Part shown: piece after piece, positions 30,630 through 43,700 of the stretch
Numbering within the stretch: the first letter of the stretch is position 1
Layout: the number at the start of each line of letters is the position of its first letter
Assembly: GCA_963931865.1 (NCBI GenBank)
Contig: OZ007507.1
Coordinates: 10,017,533 to 10,081,532 of the forward strand
Direction: 5' to 3'
DNA from: Axinella damicornis
Taxonomy: Eukaryota; Porifera; Demospongiae; Axinellida; Axinellidae
DNA length: 64,000 nucleotides
The notes under the pieces: generated by a model
What the model saw: the letters and a program-made list of their open reading frames with translations, nothing else
What the model was told of the DNA's origin: nothing
Database searches by the model: none
Made by a program: the position numbers and the translations under genes

Positions 30630-30664
30630 TAGCCTCGTTCCCAGGCCGCGTGGGAACGAGGCTA
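30630..30664. mobile_element. 35-bp minimal foldback element with exact 9-bp TSD
   Basis: TAGCCTCGTTCCCAGGCC followed directly by GTGGGAACGAGGCTA. GTATGTAGC flanks it at 30621-30629 and 30665-30673. Just upstream, 30541-30582 is a TTA/TA microsatellite. Confidence 0.9.
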
Positions 30665-30810
30665 GTATGTAGCTAGCACTAGCTACTAAATCGTAACTCT
30701 GCAGTGAATTTCACAGGAATAATCTTCATGGATAATCCTTGGGCTTGGCTGGGATTGCATGACCACAAGCTTTTCAAGAGATTACTGGGCAAAGGAACAG
30801 TAAGACAACA

Positions 30811-30955
30811 GGTTAATCGGACTTACGAGATTTCCAATTTTGTAAATACTATCACTCAAAACATTGTATTTTCCAATTTGAAAATAACGGAGTGGTCAAA
30901 ACATATTGTATATTTTCAATATTGGAAATCTCGACAGGTGTAAGTCCGATTAACC
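30811..30955. mobile_element. 145-bp foldback element with GGTTAATCGGACTTAC ends
   Basis: GGTTAATCGGACTTAC is mirrored by GTAAGTCCGATTAACC. The inner arms GAGATTTCCAAT and ATTGGAAATCTC also pair. It is absent from the equivalent place in unit 2 (near 48820), so it was inserted in unit 1 or lost from unit 2. Confidence 0.75.
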
Positions 30956-31708
30956 AGCGCTACATTCCGAAACGCCAGTAGCTACCATGACCTTTTCTCA
31001 GGAACACAAGAAACCAGCTCTGAACCAAATTTTCCCCTATCACATGCATGCCATTTTGACATCACTGTACGAGTTGACTATTAGATGCATGGAGAAACTG
31101 CTGCACCAGAAATGAGAACTGTACCTGTTGTTGTTCAGAGATTTGTTATTGTAAACTCTTACAACAAGGAGTGGAAAACCACAACAGGATAATTAAAAGC
31201 TTTCTGCATATAGATTCATGCTGGATGATTATATTGTGGGTTTGAACAATCAGCTTCCTTGTACAAGACTGTTGCAATCAGCTGTACATCCAAAGATGAC
31301 TCGGACTCGGGAAGCACCCATTATCCCCCAGATTCTCATACTGTAATACAGTAAAGCCCACGGAGGTTAAGGCCTACCTTTTCCCCATGTTTATAGAAAG
31401 GAGAAATAAATGCAGTCAGCATTCATGGTTCACTACACTCGAGTTTACTGTGAACAGTCCCCAACTCGGATTCTTACTACTACAAGTGGTGGGAAAAGGT
31501 GCTTTAGATAACGTGTATGCAACTCTAGATCAGCACAACACCAATTAGGATGAGTATTGGGACTTTTCTCAGCAGCAACATCCGGAAGGAAAAGACGGTG
31601 AAGCACCTCGAACGCACGCGCAATGAAGAGGATGATGCAACTCACGTTACTGTCTGCGGTTAATTATTGAACGGTCAGCGGTGCGCTAGCTCCGCCTCCA
31701 ATGCAGAC

Positions 31709-31715
31709 TATAAAC
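31709..31715 (+). promoter_or_regulatory. TATA box of gene C
   Basis: TATAAAC lies 41 bp upstream of the ATG, preceded by a GCTCCGCCTCCAATGCAGAC block. The same block and a TATAAATA occur at the same place before gene D. Confidence 0.65.
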
Positions 31716-31755
31716 AGCTCTCACTCGAGAGAACCCACTGAACATCGTACGAAGC

Positions 31756-34700
31756 ATGAAGTATCCTACTGCGCTCCTCGTTTTCCTGCTCGCGGCGTAC
31801 AACGTTTCGAGCACTCGCGATCTTCCGGCAGCCTATCGATTTTCTGCAACCTTGGACCCCAACGGCTTGTACAAGTTGTACTGGAACTACAGCTTGACTG
31901 CGCAAACTATATCTTTTGCCGTACGCGTACAGACGACCGGCTGGGTGGGCTTCGGTGTTTCTCCTAACGGTCAGATGCCGGGTTCCGACGTGGTGATTGG
32001 ATGGGTAGACAGCAACGGAACGGCGCAATTCAAGGTTGTGTTTGTTTTATGTGTGCATTTGTGTGAATTGCGTTTAGTATTTAGTTAATATTCGGCAGGA
32101 CCGTTACGCTGAAGGGCGTTATCTGCCTCCTATTGACACAAGTCAGGACTGGTTTTTGGTCAGTGGGGAGGAGGAAGGTGGATACACAATTTTGGAGTTC
32201 ACCAGAAACCTTACCTCCTGTGATGACAAAGATCTCAACATTGAGGTAGTGCTTGTTAAGTTCAGTAGAAAAGCCACTGTATTTACAGCTGCCATTGTTT
32301 CTATAATTATGCAGGCTGATACTTCCCGAGTTGTATGGAGTTGGAGCTTGAGCGACCCTCCATCACCTTCAGCCATCACTCAGCATTCCAACCAGGGTAC
32401 CACTAGCCTCAACCTCCTGGGAGGGCTCAATGAAGTGAGGCAGGACAGAGATGGGACAGCTTCATTTGCAATCAGAAATGAGAATGTGAGAGGCTACATG
32501 TTGACTTGTTGAGTTACAGCTACTTGCATGAGTCTATAGCACCATAACCATTCACAGCAGGCACCAGTGACGGATTTAGGGACGTAGCCAATTGTTAACC
32601 GCCTTGTGAACTCACCTCCATAAATGTCTGTTTTGTGATAACTATACAATGTATAAGCCCCACACCTACATGGACGAGTTTACTGTAAATTTCCCTTTAT
32701 ATCTGTTGTATGTCGTGCCATTAATCACTTGCAGCTTTTATTTTTTTGCATCATGCGTTAATTCAAAACCATGCAATTGATCAAACAGACATATTTTATT
32801 GGCTAGAGCGATAGGGGCTACCGCATGGCCGCAGATCGATATCAACGGTTGATCATCTATGGTTCAAGTAGAGACCAGTGTGCAACATCATACTTTGGCT
32901 TATGCCGTGTGGGACGTATAGCTACCTGCTAGATGGCTACTTGTACGTACATGTGGTCCACATATGCATTTTTTTGTCTTTTATTCTCATTCCACTGAGT
33001 AGTGGTCTGTTAACAGCTCACTGAAGCTCGCCCCACAATGCAATACACTCTACCATGCAACAAGTTATACTGAGTTGTATAGTATGCTCACTGACTCATA
33101 TCGGATATGCTATACCTATAGCTGTAACGGACCCGAGCGGTAAGTTGTCCTTAGAAACTTGCAGCCAAAGAATATCTCCACAATCTCATAAATCTCCGAA
33201 CCTCAGAATCTCACTACATACAAACCAAAGCGGTAGTTAAATATACAGAGCAACAACAAAAGACCATTCAACAACAACAAAGGTAAGGACAAGACTACAA
33301 TACACAAAAGAATTCGCCCTGCGCACCAAGGGGCTCCAATGTTGCACAAACATTAATTAACACTATTTAACAGTTCTGGTCCTCCACAATAGCATATAGG
33401 TATAGCATATCGGATATGCTATACCTATGACTTGTTGTGCTGTACACCTTTTGGATGGTGGCACCATGCAGTTCACAAGCCCATTTCGACCACATGTATA
33501 CTTTTGCAGTGTATATCACAGCAATAAATGTCATAGAATTGTCGTCTGTATCATCTGAGCTGCGAGGGTTCATGGCTATATATAATTCATCCCTTGAGAC
33601 TACAAGGAATACTGCAACATTAGAAGTTGCTACAAAGGCTGGGAACTTTGAACTTTGCTTAGGCAACAGATACTTAGTTTATCAGTGCTGCAATCACCCT
33701 TTAAACCCGATAGTAGCTACACTTTTGCGTACAATTTAGTAGTGCTAACTTCTAAAATTTAGTAGTGCTAACTTCTAAGGCTTCTGTTTCTTGGGCAGCG
33801 ATGTCAAATGGCTTTATGCCACTCCAGGTGATTGTAAGTACTCTCCCGCTTTGTTGGGTCAGTGATTCTGCAATTGTAATACCTGAATTCAATATACATT
33901 AAATTTTACATGACAAAAAGACCTCTGTAAGATGGGGATGTACACTTAGATGTTCATTGCTGCCTTGTTTTCCTAGCCCCGCTCCCAGGCCTTCTACACC
34001 TCCAGTCGCTTGCACCTCCATTTTTGATCGCTTACACTGCAAGCGATCATAAACTGGAGGTGAAGAAGGCCTGGGAATGAGGCTATTGTTTTCTTTTTAC
34101 AGTTTTGCTATCCCTAAATCTTGCTACGTTTTTTAATATTACCCTACTCTAGCACCCATGGGTGGTGCGCCTTACATTCTCACCAAACAGAACGGTTGGG
34201 CGCTCTTTTGAGTGTTTCCGCACTCACCCTCGAAAGAGCACCCACCTTTATTTGCGTACACCAATCACAAGCAGCAGCGAGCAGCAAGTGTGTGTGCATC
34301 ATGCAGAGCCCTCCCAGAACATCTAAATCGCTGTAGTCACTAGCAGTATCACCCCCCACCATGTCGTCTTCACTGCCATCAAGCACTTGCCGAGGTCCCG
34401 GGGTCGTAGAACATCTCAAAGTTCACGAATTCGCTCCATTGTCTGTCACCCGAGGCACGAGTCTAGTGCAAGGGTGGGCGCTCATTTGAAATTGAGACAA
34501 AAGTGTGGGGTGGGTGCTCCCCTTGAGAGTACGGCACTTGTATTATAATTATGTCTGTACCTCATGTGCAGTTGACTATTCCTGCTGTGGATACAACTTA
34601 CTGGTGTTCAGCTTTTCGTCTACCGCCTGAAGTGAGGCAACAGGAAAGATATATTTTCAGGGTAAGTATTGAGAGCATGTGATTAGACCCAGTGGGCTCT

Positions 34701-37700
34701 AATATGCATTCTTGCAAATGTTTGCTGCCCCTGCCCAACATTCTCGAGCATTCTTTGCGGCATTTGAGGTTCTAGGTTGTAGTGAAGTACCCCCCACCCC
34801 CACCCCCACCCTGAACATCCCACTTCTGTTATATACAGACACACAGAAACAAAATTAATCTTGTGACCTTTGACTTCCATATCTGTTGAGCACAGCTGAT
34901 CATAATGCTGATAACAAACACTATCATCACTCGGGTAACTGTGAAAGCCGGAACGCAGGAACGCGGAACGGAAGGCGGAACGGAACGCGGAACGGAAGTA
35001 AAATGCGGGCCGCGCGCTATCATCACTTGCACGTACGCGCAGGGCGTCTTTATTCACTGGACTGGACTGGACTCACCCAAAAATCTGTTTTTCAGTGTAG
35101 GACAGAAGCTAAGCATACTTATTTATTCACTAAAGTTGCTTGCATAGCCCTGCTTTCGTGTCTTTCCTCGAGTCGGTAGAGGTCAAAGGTCACGTGCATA
35201 TTTAACAATGAAAAGCTTTAAAGATTAGAAGAGCACTTATTTACCGCAGACATCGAACTCCAGCCTTTTGCTGAAGCATAGAAAACAGAAGATAATTCCT
35301 CTATCATCCACGACTGACTGAAGAGCATTTTGCTGGAGCTCATTAAATATGCACGTGACCTTTGACCTCTACCGACTCGAGGAAGACACGAAAGCAGGCT
35401 ATGCAAGCAACTTTAGTGAATAAATAAGTATGCTTAGCTTCTGTCCTGCACTGGAAAACAGATTTTTGGGTGAGTCCAGTCCTGTCCAGTGGATAAAGAC
35501 GCCCTGCGCGTGACGATAGCGCACGGCCCGCATTTTACTTCCGTTCCGCGTTCCGTTCCGCGTTCCGTTCCACGTTCCTGCGTTCCGGCTTTCACAGGTA
35601 CCCTCATCACTCTGGCATAGTAAACACTAGTCTTGAGCAACTTAAGTCAATAAGTCACTTCCAATTTACTGATAACCAACTTAATTATGCCCAAATATGG
35701 TCAAAGGCCTATGGTTATAATATCACTCTTACAATAGTGACAGATTTTACACTATACTTTTGCTAATAAACACATTATCCAATTGAGCCAAGATATTCAT
35801 TTCTGAGTTATGGGTAGCTGGTAACAAACACAGCAGCAATTACAACATTTGCACCATAGTCTTGTGACATCACAATACTACATTTTCTCCCAACACACAG
35901 ATGTCCCCTGTTATTTCCGTTGACAGCTCACCACATGTACACCATATGCTAGTGTACCTTTGTGACGGACTTGAGCACGCACAAGTGGGAACAGGGAACG
36001 TCTGCGTAAATGCACACATAAACATACAATACTGCCGAAGTGGTGGCACACTGATTGGTGGATGGGCAGTTGGAGGCACAGTAAGTTTATGTATGAAAGT
36101 CAGCACTTGCATGGGTTTTGCTTCCACAACAGTCACAAATGATTTATCTTCCAATGTAGTGTGTGGCATGGCAGTTGATTTTCTGGAATAGCATAGCCAC
36201 AAGTGATATCTCTCCAAGTGCAGCATGTGGCAATTGAGCCTATTTGTACCTATATTGCAACTGTAGATCCAATTCTAACAGTAGAAATTCATTTCCTGGA
36301 AATTTTTTTATGAATCCAGTGATTATTTCTTGGCTACCATTATACAGTGATCTTCCTCCTCCATGTACAGGATTTCTATTTTCCAAATGATGTAGCCTTT
36401 CCGGTTGGTGGTCAAAGCAATCCAGAGTTTATTATGCTTGAGATGCACTATGACAATCCACAAGTTCTTGCAGGTGACAATCAATTCTAATGCATGTGAA
36501 GGTTTTGGTTGGGAATATTGAACAATATTTGTATCCACATTTTTTTGAAACCACTGTCACGTTTGTCAGGGGTTGTTGACAGTTCTGGCATGGAATTTTT
36601 CTACTCTACTACGCCTCCTCAACGTCGTGCTGGGTTGATCAGTGTTGGTCATGGTGTCCGTAATCTCATGATCATTCCACCAAATGCTGAGAACTACACT
36701 ATCACATCAACTTGTCCTGGATCTTGTACACAAACTGTGAGTTTACAAAAATGTGTGCATTATGAGTAGTGTTGTGAACCTTGTCCTTTTACACTAACTG
36801 GTTATTGGTAGCCTCATATTGGATATTGACCAGTTAATTGGCAATGTGGTATGCTATGTCAACTCAGCAATAGTAAACTTGTTGTACAGCTTACAGACCT
36901 TTGCAGGTTGGTCTCTTAAGGAGGGTGATTGGAGTGTCCTAATTCAATCACATCCTTGAGAGACCCCACCTATCTACTTTGCCTGTGAACAACCAACCTG
37001 CAGAGGTCTGTACAGAACTTCAGAAATGAATGTAACGATGGCAATATCATGGCATACAAAACAGACCATGGTTCCAGTACAGACAATAACTGGTATTAGT
37101 AAGCCAATAATTGATTGGCAGTGTAAATAACTGGTCAATAACCAATAATTATTGGCTACAGATTCACAACACTAATTATGAGCAGCACACAGTCCCATGC
37201 AGGTAGAAAGGGAGGCAGGTCAACAGAACATATGCACTGAGTATTACATTGCTGCAGGGTAGTACATGACTTTTCTGTTCTGCAGTTCTTCCCTCCTGAG
37301 GGCATCACAGTGTTCGCTAATATTCTTCACACTCACTTAGTCGGTATGAATGCATTGCAGTATACGTACATTAGATATTCAGTCTCAGCGTACTTATCTA
37401 CATTGCATTGTATTGCTTTATGATGTGCATGCTATAATCAAACAATGACCTTCATGTTTCATGTAGGACATGGGCTAGTGTTGCAGCACTTCAGAGAGAC
37501 AGAGGAATGTGGTGGTATTGAAGAGCTGGAACCAATTGAAATCAACCGGAAATACGACTTCAACTATCAGGTAGCCAACGACTACTAAGTCAAGCCACTT
37601 GTTACTATTACAATGTTCCGTTTACTTGCACAGCAATTCAGTATTCTTCCACGAGAAATCAAAGTCCTACCGGTAAGTATCTCTCGTACTATGTGAGGTA

Positions 37701-40700
37701 CTTTTGTTATTCTATGTTTGGTGATGTGTAACCTGGGATACAGAGAGTGTCGGATAACCAGAGCAGACCAATAGGCTGATATTTTCCTGTTTAATATAAC
37801 AATCTGATTTGTTGTTTTTTTTTATATAATAAAAAATAATAATTATTTGTATATAATAATTATTTGTATATAATAATGTATATAATAATTTAGCCAAAGG
37901 CAGGGATACATAAATAGTATACAAGCTAATACAGGTATGTACCCAAAATTATCTATAGTTATAGGCAAATAATACAATGGGAACATTAATTAGTGAGGTA
38001 GTTAGTTAGGTTTCTCTTGAATATGTCTGCATTAGGACTTTCCACCACATGCAAGGGTAGAGTATTCCACATGCGAGGAGTGTCACAGAAAAAAGAGTAG
38101 AAGTACGAGTTGGTGTGAGCTCTTGGTACTATTAAAGTATGTTGTTAAATTGAAGCTGGATGTGTTCTTGTGGAATGTAGGTGATCATGATTTGATCTGT
38201 ATTTCCAATGCAGGGTGATACACTACAGCTCCATTGCTTCTACAGGACAGCTGGGGAGAGAAACTCTACAGTAACACTTGTAAGCAACCACCCTGTCTTT
38301 GATTGATATGGTATGTGTCTTCGAAAATGACACCGGCCTTCGTAATGTTTCCCAACATGTGTTTGCGGCACAGCTTTGCTCAAATCAGTAAGTTGGAAGG
38401 CCTCTGAGTATTGAGAAGCATCCATCGAAGAAGTGGAGGTTTTTTTTTCTTTTCAAAAGCATTGCATAGGGTTGTAAGTATATCCAAAAGTGATGCAGCT
38501 TCACTTATGGATCGCTCGGAGCTTCATTCCCATGACTGCGCTGAATTTAAGCAAGAAACAAAGCTCGGGAAGACTGAAATGGTTCCAAAAGCAGGTAACA
38601 TGCAGGTATGTATTATGTCACACTGAACACGATTGACTTGTACGAGTCATTCAGTGTACATGGATGCAATATTACTGCAGCCAGTTGAATGCAAACTGTA
38701 CTGAGTTAAGTTCCCAGGTGACAAACAGAACCAACTATTAAACAGGCTCTACTACAGGAAACTTGCATTTTACCACAACATCCTCAGGCTTGAGGACTCA
38801 CAGCTTTTTAAGGTCATTTACAGAACTATTAGTCATATCTGTTTCCTTGTTGGTCTTGGAACTACTCCCAGAAGTAGTTCAGATTTAGACCCGCAAAATT
38901 TAAGCGCCATACGGTATAGGCTGTAAAGAGATTTAATTGTTGCCATGTGCAAAGACACATGATATTTAATACTTTGACTTCAATCCGTGGATTTTTTTGC
39001 TTTGCAGGGTGGTGAAAGTACCCGTGAGGAAATGTGCTTAAGTTTCTTCTACTACTATCCTCAAGTTAACCTGAGTTACTGTGTCGGCCTACCAGTGTTG
39101 CCCGATGCTCTTCTCCCCTTCACTTCTCAGCATATAAAGTGAGCCAAGCAAGTCTTCTATGTAGCCTCGTTCCCAGGCCTTCCACACCTCCAGCTTTTGA
39201 TCGCTTCCAGTATGCAAAAACGGAGGTGGAAGGCCTGGGGAATCTTCTCACCTGATACGCGGCACGACCGTCATACATCGTCACACTTCATATCAACAGT
39301 CAAAGACATGTACGAGACCGATCTTGCATTCTGCGCTAGCTACGACGATGGGAAAAGAGAGCTACACCGAGCGTATGAAGCATACCCAGGCTACAAGGCA
39401 TGACTCCAAAGGGCTGCCGAGTGACAAACGTGAAAATGCCCAGCTATGATGCAATCTTCCCGTGGAGCGAAAAGACGGCACTATTTGGAGTTTCACCCCT
39501 TGTATCACAGCTATCCCTGAGCAGTTTTGCTTCAAACCTGGATATGTTTTACAGGTAGGACCTACCTCTTCTCTGAAACTTGTTTCAGTTTTCTAGCTTC
39601 TCTGTAGCTGTGGATGGGAATGTAAATAAGCCATTGCATCTAGAATCCGTGATGTCAGCTGTGCCGCGTATCACGTGAGAAGATTCCCCAGGCCTTCCCC
39701 CCTCCGTTTTTGCATACTGGAAGCGATCAAAAGCTGGAGGTGTGGAAGGCCTGGGAACGAGGCTACTTTTATGTGCATAAGTCTAGTCCTGCTGTATCTA
39801 TGTCGATGTATCTGAGTTGCAAACTTCCGCTTTGCCAGGCTGTAGAAGAAACAGCCTGGCAACTTTCATGCATACGTATGTAGCTAATATCATGGCAATT
39901 GCACAACACTTTCAAGCAGTCAATATCAGAATAGTGTACACAGTATTCACAGGGGTTCCTGCTCATGCAAGCAACTGTTTAGGAGAAATGAAGCAGAAGT
40001 TGTTACAGCGATTGACTAAATACTCATTGCAATGGAATTGGCATGACTGTAACATTTTAACACACGATGCAGTTCCTTTCTTCCAAGGAGGGGCAAAACA
40101 GAACATGGGGGGGGGGGGGGGGGGGGGGATTGAATGGCGCATGTCAGTGCGTCATTTAGGGGAATCTGGGTTTGAAATCTGTAAAGGGGACAAAACATTT
40201 TCAAGGGGGCCCGGGGCTAAAAGAAACTCTAATGTGATAGCATTCTGAAACTTGATTAGAGCTGCTGACATTTTCTGGCAGTGGATGAAATAGTTTGAAC
40301 TCGCTAAAGTTGACAGGCAGTTTCTCATACGGCCTAGCGGCTATTTCTATGTAACATGGGCCAGTGGCAGACAGCTAGATTACATCTACAGTGGAGCTTC
40401 ACATTACTACAAAGTATCCCCATTGTCATACCTTCCAAGCATGACTTCGTCTCCCCACAGTACTCCTTCCAACCAACAACTACTGTTCCAAAGTCTAGGC
40501 ACAAACAATAACTCAGGTGTCAGATCTGTACTGGACAACATTCACTGGACACCAGAAGTCATCAACGATTTCCAGCAATCTGTCTTGGGCAGTGACATCT
40601 TGAGTTTTTGCATCAGTAATTCGGTAAGCACTGTGCATTAATTACTGTACGTTCTACTCAGTAAAGAAATTATACTAAACTAGACGAATGCAGAACATTG

Positions 40701-43700
40701 TGGGGCGAGCCTGAGCGAGTACATGCAGGTACTGAATGTGCATGGAGCAGTTGCATGTGCATGTCATCAGAATGTGAGTCTGACGGAGAGTTAAGGACAC
40801 AGACACAGATCACACCAGAGAAAGTTATGACCGCACTAATCATTGATTTCGTGCACTTGAAGCAGTCTGGCAGGTAGGTCCAGGAGCGGTCTCTGTTAGC
40901 CACTCACCGGCTTTAGTCTCCATCCTTGCAAGGCCTTGTTGAAGTAGACTGTTCGTAGTTCGCGTCTCAGTTAGACCGGCGCGACATCAACGCACGAGCA
41001 TGCAGGAAGTAAGTGAACTCAGGTTGGAAATAACGCATGACGCAAGAACACGCAAAATACGACCAGGAAGTGATTTACGGCACGACGTACGATACATATA
41101 TATATATATATATATATAGAAAATTTACAGCAAACTCGTCTATGTGGGGCTCGCTCAGGCTCGCCCCAACAAGTACTCAGGCATGACTTAGCGTAAACCA
41201 CCAATTATCGTCACCTGAATTTGCATGATTTGCAGCATCGTCTCGGAACGGTTCCAGGACACCAAACTTGCACCGACGTATAGACCGTCACGCCCTCTAT
41301 TAGCCCTACCACCTTTAAAGCTGTTACGTATTTCCGGCTTTTAGCGGTGCACTAGCGAATGCAACCTCACGCAAATCAATTATTGGCACCCTGTACGTAT
41401 TATCGTCACTGCCTAGTACTCCCATAGATAATCCTGGGTCAATTATCGGCACATGCTGATAGCATCGACTCACCTCCATCCCCTGAAGGCCACAAAAATC
41501 CACCATAAATCCCCCAGGTTCATGACCATTCTATCTATCACCCAGTGAAAAAAAAACCACCAAAGCATGCAACCCCTTCAATATATGAATTTTTGAATAA
41601 AATTCGTTCATCACACTACACAGTAAAAGCAAAACAATTCTCTTTCTTCCACATCCAGTACGTGGCACATTCGTGCAGCCATCTCTTGCACACGCACTCC
41701 ACCCATTCTGATCCAGCACAGTCATGCTAGTCGTCCTCAAAAGTCTGAACCAGTCGCAGGAGAGGATCCAAGGTCGTGGTCTCCCCCTACCCTACTTTTG
41801 ATTAGACATGAACAGCCCTACAACATAAAATGGCTAAAAGGACAGTAAATAACACCCAGTTACAACGTTTTAAACAAAGACAAACCTTCTGCAAAGCTTT
41901 AGTCTTGTAAACAGCTTGCGCGACGATGACGTAGGGCGAACAGAATCCGTATTTTCGCTGTGTACTCTCCGTTTACTAAGCGCCGATAATTGGTATGCCG
42001 GGTGCCGATAATAAAGTCATGCCGATAATTGATAGTTTACGCTACTTAACGTAATGTGGAATTTTGTTATTGATAAGCGGAAGCTTCCTTGTGGTTGCAA
42101 TGTAAGGTAACTAAATATGACTCCAATTCTAGTCATCCAAAATATCGATCTGCTCCCGTGATAGTAGCTTGTTACCTAGGGTGGATCAGTGTCAGACAAA
42201 TTGTCTTATCTCTCATATGGCTTGCGGATCCCCACCAAGTTTAGTAACTACTCAGACTGGGGTTTGCTGTAACAAATTAGAGTATAGTTGTACCAATTCC
42301 ACCAATCAGATTACTCACTGCGAGGTATCTAAATCTGATAGAAAACCTCGTCTTCAATAGAAAACCTCATACGGGGTTTTCTATTGAGCCCCCAGGATAC
42401 ACAATTATTGTTTACTGCCAACTTGAAATCCATGGCAACTACATAAAAATTATAGCATGCAGCTGCTTTAGAATTATTGGCAGTGCACATGTTTGCGTAC
42501 TTCTTCTCTGTGTTTATCTTTGTTGGACGGCTACATCAGTACACGAGAGCTCGAAGGAGGAGCTAAGCGGTAAATGACGGCACTGGTGGGGTGGAGCCAA
42601 GTTGAGGGGCGGAGCCATATGACTGCTCGTGCGCGCAAGTCACTCGCGCGCCTTGTCAGCGCTTACCTGCTGCTCGTAGCCAGTCTGTTATTTCTTCGAA
42701 AAGGACATCCGATGGTAAGTTATTCTGTTGAAAACTGGAGCGCTAGCGTAGTTACCGTTGCTGTACTCTAGACCAAGGGATCTAGAAACCTGAGGGCTCT
42801 GGGCTGTAGCGTCCCGAGCGTAGCGATGGCACACAGCGCTAGTATCTGCCTTGTACTCGTTTCCAGTCTGTTATTTCGTCGAAAAGGACCTCCGACTCGT
42901 AGGTTCTTTTGTTGACAACTGAAGCGCTAGAGTAGTTACCGTTGCTATACTCTAAATCGGTTAGACACTGAGACCAATGGGATCTACGCGATTTAGAAAC
43001 CCTCGGGCCCTTAGTAGCGCCCTCGCTGCGCTCGGGACGCTACAGCCCAGGGCCCTCGGGTTTCTAAATCGCGTAGATCCCTTGGTCTCAGTGTCTAACC
43101 TATATATATAAACCCTAGCTCTACGGAGAACTGCTTCAACTTTTACAATATTTGCGATGACAAATTTCTCTTCAACGGCGGGGATGGATGTGGGTGTGGC
43201 CATTAAATGACGTCATAAAACAGTAATTAATACTGAATGTTCTTGAAGTATGAGATCCATGGTGTACAGCTATCTTGGTATAATATGTCACCTCAAAGTT
43301 TCAGTACAGTAGTACAAGAATCATATTTTGACGACACTCAGGCATGTCTCACTCAATCTCACATAACGCAGATAGATTACGGAATTACATTATTGACACG
43401 TGGAGTATACCTCGCGGTACAATTTGCGTTGTGTGGAGCGCTGTTTGGCTCTTGTTTCAGCCGTCATCTGTTAGTCGCTTGTTGACTATGAAGAAAGGCT
43501 TTTGAACATTGGAAAGAGCTGCCTTCGTCCGTGTTTTGTGTGGGCGCTAGGGCTGTGACCTTTGACCCCCCAACTCCAAGTTGAAGCTTGAGACATCAAA
43601 AGTATTTTTGTAGCTGTGGCACGGCTCTCTATCTGGAGTTAGCAACTGGAGATCTTTCAGAATCCTGCTGCGCAAGAATCCTTGTTGTGTCCTGGATGAG

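Noticed and set aside
31708..32028. Minus-strand frame antisense to DOMON exon 1 (also at 49870-50148)
   Set aside because: It mirrors a well-supported exon and has no independent evidence. It only matters because the same antisense sequence appears in intron 7 of gene D.
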